The notes beneath the pieces were generated by a model that saw only the letters and a list, made by a program, of their open reading frames with translations, searched no databases and was not told the DNA's origin. From contig JAJEKV010000036.1 of assembly GCA_021234155.1 (NCBI GenBank), positions 3,187,070 through 3,251,069 of the forward strand: a stretch of 64,000 nt of DNA, given 5' to 3'. This DNA comes from Isoetes taiwanensis. Lineage: Eukaryota > Streptophyta > Lycopodiopsida > Isoetales > Isoetaceae. A program made the position numbers and the translations under genes. Within the stretch, counting starts at the first letter, position 1; each line of letters begins with the position of its first letter. Positions 57,510 to 64,000 of the stretch are shown here, one piece after another.

Positions 57510-60340
57510 GGCTCCAACATCCCAACGTCACTCAAACATGCCGCGTGGGCTCCAACATGCCACCTAGGCTGCAACATGCCAAGGTGGCTCAAACATGCCA
57601 TGCAGGCTCCAACATGCCACCTAGGCTCCAACAAGCCAAGGTGGGTCAAACATGCCAAGGTGGCTCAAACATGCCACGCAGGCTCCAACATGCCAAGGTG
57701 GCTCAAACATGCCACCTAGGCTCTGAAATGCCATGCGGGCTCGAACATGCCACGTGGGCTCCAACATGCCACTTAGGCTTAAGCATGCCACCTAGGCTAC
57801 AAAATGCCATGCGGGCATGCTACAGGCTCCAACATGCCAACGTGGCTCAAACATGCGACGTGGGCTCCAACATGCCAAGGTGGCTAAAACATGCCACGTG
57901 GCTTCAACATGCCAAGATTGTTCAAACATGCCACCTAGGCTCCAACATGCCAAGTTGGCTCAAACATGCCACGGGCTCCAACATGCCACCTAGACTCAAA
58001 CATGCCAAGGTGGCTAAAGCATGCCACCTAGGCTCCAAAATGCCACGCTGGGCCAACATGCCACCTAGGCTCCAATATGCCAAGGTGGCACAAACATGAT
58101 ACGTGGGCTCAACCATGCCACCTAGGCTCCAACATGCCAAGGTGGCTCAAACATGCACGTGGGCTCCAACATGCCATTTAGGCTCCAACATGCCATGCGG
58201 GCTCCAACATGCCATGCGGGCTCCAACATGCCAAGGTGGCTCAAACATACCAAGGTGGCTCAAACATGCCATGTGGGCTCCAACATGCCAAGGTGGCTCA
58301 AACATGCGACCCAGATGCCACGTGGGCTCCAACATGCCATCTCGGCACCAAAGATGCCAAGGTGGCTCAAACACCCTAGGCTCTAAAAATGCCACGCTGG
58401 CTCCAACATGCCACCTAGGCTCAAACATGCCAAGGTGGCTTAAACATGCCACCTAGGCTCCAAAATGCCCGCAGGCTCCAACATGCCACCTAGGCTCCAA
58501 CATGCCAAGGTGGCTCAAACATCTGCGTGGGCTCCAACATGCCATCTAGGCTCACCTCGGCTCAAACATGCCACCTAGGCTCAAAATGCCACGCGGGCTC
58601 CAACATGGCCTCTAGGCTCTAAGATGCCAAGGTGGCTCAAACATGCCATCTAGGCTCCAACATGCCAAGGTGGCTCAAACATGCCACATGGGCTCCAACA
58701 TGCCACCTCGGCTCCAACATGCCAAGGTGGCTCAAACATGCCATCTAGGCTCTGAAGTGCCACATATGCTTCAACATGCCACCTAGGCTCCAACATGCCA
58801 AGGTGGCTCAAACATGCCATGTGGGCTCCAACATGCCAGCTAGGCTCAAATATGCCAAGGTGGCTTTAACATTCCACCTTTCCAAAATGCCGCGGGCTCC
58901 AACATGCCACCTAGGCTCCAACATGCCACCTAGGCTCAAACATGCCACCTAGGCTCCAAAATGCTACATCTAAGGCTCCAACATGCCACCTAGGCTCCAA
59001 CATACCAAGGTGGCTCAAACATGCCAAGGTGGCTCAAACATGCCACGTGGGCTCCAACATTCCACCTCGGCTCCAACATGCCAAGGTGGCTCACACAGGC
59101 CACCTTGGCTCCGAAATGCCATGCGGTCTCCCACCTAGGCTCGAACATGCCAAGGTGGCTCGAACATGCCACGGGCTCCAACATGCCACCTCGGCTCACA
59201 CATGCCAAGGGGGCTTAAACATGCCAGCTAGGCTCCGAAATGACATGCGGGCTCCAATATGCCACAGGCTCCAACATGCCAAGGTGGCTCACGCATGCCA
59301 CGTGGGCTTCAACATGCAACATAGGCTCCAACATGCCAAGGTGGCTCAAACATGACACGTGGCTTCAACATGCCAAGGTGGCTCAAACATGACACGTGGC
59401 TTCAACATGCCAAGGTGGCTCAAACATGCCACCTAGGCTCTGAAATGCCACGCAGACTCCAACATGCCACCTAGGCTCCAACATGCTAAGGTGGCTCCAA
59501 CATGCTACATGGACTCCAACATGCCACGCAGACTCCAACATGCCACCTAGGCTCCAACATGCTAAGGTGGCTCCAACATGCTACATGGACTCCAACATGC
59601 CACCTTGGCTCCAACATGCCAAGATGGCTTAAAAATATGCCACCTAGGTTCCGAAATGCCATGCGGGTCCCAACATGCCACCTAGCCTCCAACATGCCAA
59701 GGTGGCACAAACATGACACGTGGGCTCCACCATGCCACCTAGGCTCCAACATGCAAGGTGGCTCAAACATGCCATGTGGGATCCAACATGCCACCTAGGC
59801 TCCAACATGCCAAGGTGGCTCAAAGATGCCACATGGGCTCCAATATGCCACCTCGACTCCAACATGCCAAGGTGGCTCAAACATGCCACCTAAACTCCAA
59901 AATGCCACGGAGGCTCTGACATTCCATTATAGGCTCCAACATGCCAAGATGGCTCAAAGATGCCACGTGGGCTCCAACATGCCACCTAGGGTCAAACATG
60001 TCATGTGGGCTCCAAAATGCCATCTAGGGTCCAATATGTCACCTAGGCGCAAACATGCCATCTAGGCTCCGAAATGCCACGCGGGCTCCAATATGCCATC
60101 TAGGATCCAATATGCCAAGGTGGCTCAAACATGCCAAGTGTGCTCCAACATGCCACCTAGGCTCCAACATGCCAAGGTGGCTCAAACATGCCATGTGGGC
60201 TCCAACATGCGCAGGTGGCTCAAACATGCCATCTAGGCTCTGAAGTGCCACACAAGCTTCAACATGCTAGGCTCCAACATGCCAAGGTGGCTCAAACATG
60301 CCATGTGGGTTCCAACATGCGACCTAGTCCCAAACATACA
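57510..60340. repeat. 2.8-kb minisatellite of 19-bp units
   Basis: The unit is GGCTCCAACATGCCACCTA or a near variant (GGCTCAAACATGCCAAGGT, GGCTCCAACATGCCACGTG), about 150 units. Three variants commonly follow each other (CCTA, then AGGT, then CGTG endings), giving a 57-bp higher-order period. Because 57 is divisible by three, long frames stay open on both strands with periodic peptides (for example SNMPPRLQHAKVAQTCH). I treat these as by-products. Confidence 0.92.
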
Positions 60341-60346
60341 ATGCGG

Positions 60347-61995
60347 TGACGCCCCTTCTAAACATATTCAGCCGCACCGTGCACCCAGGAAATCCCGTCC
60401 CCGCTCAACAACCGCGACGGCCCTTCGCCTACCCCCCACTCAGGGTGACCCCTAGTGCGGGGGAGGGAACACGAAGGTGTCTTCGCGCCCTTCCCCTATG
60501 GGCTCCTATAACAGCGGAAGCGATAACACGTCAGAACTAGCATCAAACATATCAATACTACCTCGAAGGGTAGTGCATCCCACATATATCAATACAAAGA
60601 TAATAAACACAAACCATAAAACATGAGAGCTCCTACCCAGGCTCGGACTCATAAGGAGGATGACTGACCGGCCGGGTCTCAAGGTAGAGCAGACCCGAAG
60701 TCATGGCAATGGCGCAGGGCGGCATAGAACAATGGCTAGGGTTGACCACTCCATCCGCCCTCCCATTGCATACTTTGCGGATGGGCTAAATCAGGCTCGC
60801 ATGACTCTAGCCTTCCTGAGACGCAATCCCATGGTATCACCCATCGACTACTCCGGGGTTGCATCTCCCCGGTCCGATGAGGGAGAAGGGTTGCATCTCC
60901 CCTTCCCCCAGGGTCTAGAGGTTCCCGTGGGCGGCTAGAGAATCGTGGCGACACACGATTCGTGCCGACTTAACCCCCAAAACGAGGAGCCAAGCCAACA
61001 CTTGCAGCTCTCGGGAGAGGCGGCGACACCATTGCCCTGGAGGTGTGTGGACCCATGCTCGCCCCACCTAAGTGACCAGACCATAAGCCCTAGCCCACTA
61101 TGGGATCCCCCTTCGAAGCCCCCACTTTCGGGGGGGATCCTCCCTCCACATTCCCTCTAGCCCGTTATGTGGTGCTGAGTCATATCATAGCCTCGATAGC
61201 CTTTGTGGTGGGCTCCTATGCACAAAGCCGCCGCAACTAATAGGAACTAAGGGATCTACTCTAGGAGCATACTACATATGGCTCTAGGTCTCTACCCCCT
61301 TCCCAATACAAGAGGAGCAACATGATCAACCATCATCACATAATCATCACATCATGAGAATAATCATAAGAAGAACATCTTAACCTAATCATACAAATCT
61401 AACTAATTGGTTAGGGTTCATTGATTAGGGTTCAAGATGTTGCATCACGAGGTTCTAGGATGGCTCTACTCAAGATACAAGATACTAGCATATCTGGAAT
61501 GCTAATTCCAGATAAGCTATCACAACTACTACCCTACATACCTGCTCCTGAAGCTCTCCCTCCAGATCCTTAGCCTCCATGGTCTTGACCAACGTTGATG
61601 CTGCTCTTGCTCCAAGAAATCCAGTCCACCTGGGGCTGCTGCCGCGACCAACCTATGCCACAAGACAACGATGTTCGAAACGGAGTTTTAACGAGTAGTG
61701 AGTCTCTCGGGTGCTAGGCTGGAAAAGAGGCCTAGGGTTAGGGTTTAGGCCTATATAAGTTAGGTCCACCTAGGATGCCACGTGGCACCAATCGGGTGAG
61801 GCCCGCGGTGGCGGGTGCCCACAGGTTAAGGCCACGTGGATAATGGTCTTACCCTATGGTTGGCTAAGTTATGAGAATAACTTGGCCATGCCCCCTAGTG
61901 CCACAATCTATGGTATACAAGGCTATAAGGATAGACTTGTATAGTGGCGGATCCAGGAATATATGTATTTATGGCGTATATTCCCTGGACGATCA
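60347..61995 (-). mobile_element. 3' LTR of a Ty3/gypsy element (minus orientation)
   Basis: Minus-strand LTR of about 1,649 bp, opening TGATCGTCCAGGGAATATAC and ending GGGGCGTCA (TG...CA termini). The purine-rich tract AAGGGGAGA just outside (about 61996-62006, minus strand) is the expected polypurine tract. A TATATA box is at 61753-61758. It abuts the minisatellite on its other side. Related copies are at 40.7 and 55.05 kb. Confidence 0.8.
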
Positions 61996-62449
61996 TTCTC
62001 CCCTTAGGACAATGTTGTCCTCAAAGATTGCGCTAAGGTGATTGAACCTACCTTATACACCGCAAAAAAGGAACAACATGTCATAACCTTTAGTTTACTA
62101 TAGCAATCAAGTTTTATTAGTTAAAGTCAAAATTTAGGCTATATTTGTGTTTATACAAAATTATATAGCCTTAACACGGTTATTTCTTACGATAATTCAA
62201 ACATTATTATAAGAGTTATTAGGGTTCATAATCTAATTATGGCTCCCCCTATCTTCTCGTAATGCGCTCCTCGTTGAAGTCCACCTTCTACTTGCCTGCA
62301 AAAGGAGCACATTACGTTAGTTTAGTTAATAATTTGTGGTTTTAGGGGACCACCCCTTACCTCCTTGAGCGAACTCTCGACTCAAGGTTGTCCTACTACC
62401 TTGCCCAAGATCATGGCCCTTTCGGATTTGAGCTTAGGGGTCATTTAAG

Positions 62450-62790
62450 ATGCTCCCATCATCGCCCATGATCGAGTGCTACCTTGTACACGATCCCCCG
62501 GATCGAGTACACCCCAGTGCATCATGCCCCGAGGGTTTCAGCTAGGGAACGTCTCACGATCCCATCATCGCGCATGATCACTTTAACCTTCACCATGACC
62601 CTCCTACGGCCAGGTGTGCGTACTCCGCATCGTGGCATAGAGAGCATCCGATCGATGTCCCATCATCGCCCACCATGCCTCATTCCTCACTCACATGACC
62701 CTATTGGTCATGAGCACCTCTTGGTGCGTGTGGCCTAGAGAATGCCCTAAAGGCGTATCCCATCATCGCCCACACGATCCAAGGTTCTGG
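62450..62790. repeat. ~100-bp tandem repeat replacing RNase H/integrase
   Basis: TCCCATCATCGCCCA-type motifs recur at about 62454, 62560, 62658 and 62757, each followed by a similar GATC/CATGA-rich stretch. The block sits between the end of the reverse-transcriptase frame and the LTR, where RNase H and integrase should be encoded. Confidence 0.7.
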
Positions 62791-63480
62791 CACATTCCTT
62801 GGAGCTGGCCAATCAACTATTGCCTCTATCTTAGATGGATCTGTGGAGATTCCCTCGGATGTTACTACGTGCCCCAAATACTCCACTCGGCCTGTTGCGA
62901 AGTGGCACTTGGAGAGCTTCCCATACAACCGATGACGTCTCAACTTTTCCAACACTTTCCTGAGATGCTGACAATGCTCCTCAAGGGACTTGCTGTAGAC
63001 TAGAATGTCGTCGAAGAAGACAATAACAAACTCATCCAAGAAGTCTCTGAAGATGTCATTCATAAGGCGTATAAATGTTGCAGGAGCATTTGACAATCCA
63101 AAGGGCATTACTGTGAACTCAAAATGACCATACCGCGTTCTGAAAGCGGTCTTATGGATATCCTCTTCTTTTATCCTTATCTGATGGTATCCTGATCTCA
63201 AATCAATTTTAGAGAATACCTTTGCTCCTTGTAACTGGTCCATTAGGTCATCTGCCCTTGGCAATGCATATTTGTTCTTTATCGTCTGCTTATTGAGCTG
63301 GCGATAGTCTATGCACATTCTTAAGCTCCCGTCTTTCTTCTTCACGAAGAGTATAGGTGCTCCAAAAGGAGACACACTTGCCCTTATGAATCCAAGCTCG
63401 AGCAATTCCTGAAGCTGCTTCTTGAGCTCAATTAATTCTGGGGTGCTCATTCTATATGGTGCCTTCTTGGTAGGCTTCAT
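62701..63480 (-). pseudogene. Ty3/gypsy reverse transcriptase, truncated polyprotein
   Basis: A 259-codon minus-strand frame contains the RT blocks in order: [70 protein letters not shown] and [18 protein letters not shown]. The active site is FFDD, where most gypsy elements have YIDD or YVDD. The enzyme copies element RNA into cDNA. Homology ends at [11 protein letters not shown]; the last ~25 codons are read from the adjoining ~100-bp tandem repeat. RNase H and integrase are missing, so the element cannot be autonomous. The upstream frame is shifted near 63480. Confidence 0.85.
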
Positions 63481-64000
63481 GACCGAGCCAATGTGATCTC
63501 ACATTCCACACCCCTATAAGATGGCGGTTGCAGGATTTCATCCGAAATACATCCTTGAACTCTGAAATAAGCTTATATATCTGCTTGGGTGGCTGATTCC
63601 CCTTTTGGTCACTTCCATCCCGCCTTGCCCGCTCGGCCCGTTCCATCCTCAAGATGTAGTCCACCTTATTCCTTTCTATACTCTTTCTTAGCTGCTTCAA
63701 AGAGATACACCGCATGGGAGGGCTACCCGGGCTACCTTTCACTATCAACTTGTTGCCGTCCGATGCCGTCATGGTGACTTACGTTCCGATCACAATCAAT
63801 TCTTTGCTTTAGGCGGCTTCAAAATTCCATCCCCACAATAAGATCATACCTTCCTCGATATCCATGACTTCCACCCCCATCGGCCACTTAGCCCCACTAA
63901 GGTCTATGTCAAAGATGATCCTCCTCCCCCTAGTGTGCGAATAATGGCCGTTTGCCATAGCTACTGGCCTTGGCTTAGACTTCAATACCTTGTTCTTCAT
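63480..64000 (-). pseudogene. Ty3/gypsy protease-to-RT linker, frameshifted
   Basis: Minus-strand frames at 63809-64000 (HTRGRRIIFDIDLSG, IEEGMILLWGWNFEAA) and 63452-63772 (SPPMRCISLKQLRKSIERNK, LISEFKDVFRMKS) fit the end of a retropepsin (I-L-G-x-D-F-like, here LLWGWNF) and the linker before the RT. A stop follows EAA, and the frame changes near 63520 before the RT frame. The gag part lies outside the window. Confidence 0.65.

Noticed and set aside
57506-58099. Long open frame (197 codons) and several others on both strands in the 19-bp array
   Set aside because: The 57-bp higher-order period is a multiple of three, so frames stay open by repetition. There is no start context, splice site or domain.
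57510-60340. CRISPR-like array
   Set aside because: Units are contiguous 19-bp repeats without unique spacers, and the window is eukaryotic.

Overview
This window is nuclear DNA of a land plant with a large, repeat-rich genome. The evidence is spliceosomal introns with clean GT/AG borders, pentatricopeptide (PPR) gene debris, a GDSL-lipase exon pair, a plant-type KASH protein, and remains of Ty3/gypsy, LINE, CACTA, Helitron and other elements. Several degraded protein families look like ones I remember from ferns, lycophytes and mosses; a fern is my best guess, as inference. I see no organelle or bacterial gene.

Layout. 0.3-1.9 kb: decayed tandem array carrying hairpins of the TCTCGAC...GTCGAGA type. 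1.8-2.8 kb: weak exon-like pieces on the minus strand. 3.1-6.06 kb: degraded transposase-like gene. 6.2-6.9 kb: PPR pseudogene (minus). 7.7-8.5 kb: tandem repeats. 8.85-9.23 kb: CACTA-transposon remnant (minus). 9.3-12.7 kb: a broken FCP1-like (HAD phosphatase-fold) gene whose intron and flanks carry near-perfect palindromes. 13.5-20.7 kb: PPR and GDSL debris with a LINE insertion. 22.2 kb: Helitron 3' end. 22.6-29 kb: nothing recognised. 29.1-36.2 kb: the best host locus, with short upstream exons and then an intact 648-codon SINE-like ARM/KASH nuclear-envelope protein. 39.0-40.2 kb: a decayed partial copy of that gene. 40.7-42.0 kb: LTR. 42.1-42.8 kb: LINE endonuclease. 45.85-53.82 kb: an ~8-kb inverted-repeat DNA element with two convergent genes. 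55.05-56.1 kb: LTR. 56.3-60.3 kb: three different tandem arrays in a row. 60.35-64 kb: Ty3/gypsy element on the minus strand, with LTR, reverse transcriptase and part of the protease.

Most interesting is the 7,970-bp element at 45.85-53.82 kb. It has 27-bp perfect terminal inverted repeats and a 4-bp ATTT target duplication. Its insertion point can be verified inside the window, because the interrupted target is one unit of a local tandem pair whose other unit is uninterrupted. It carries a decayed transposase-like gene (plus strand; DFAEN and HGKGEHD motifs) and a second multi-exon gene (minus strand) with a C-x2-C...C-x-H-x2-H-x2-C...C-x2-C RING-like finger and Met/Pro repeats. The second novelty is a dispersed palindrome family (core TCGACTCGCGAGTCGA and variants) found in at least four contexts, including twice within one 138-bp intron.

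Only the SINE-like gene looks intact. The other coding-like stretches are broken by stops or single-base frameshifts, so most of the window is probably transposon-derived or pseudogenic.
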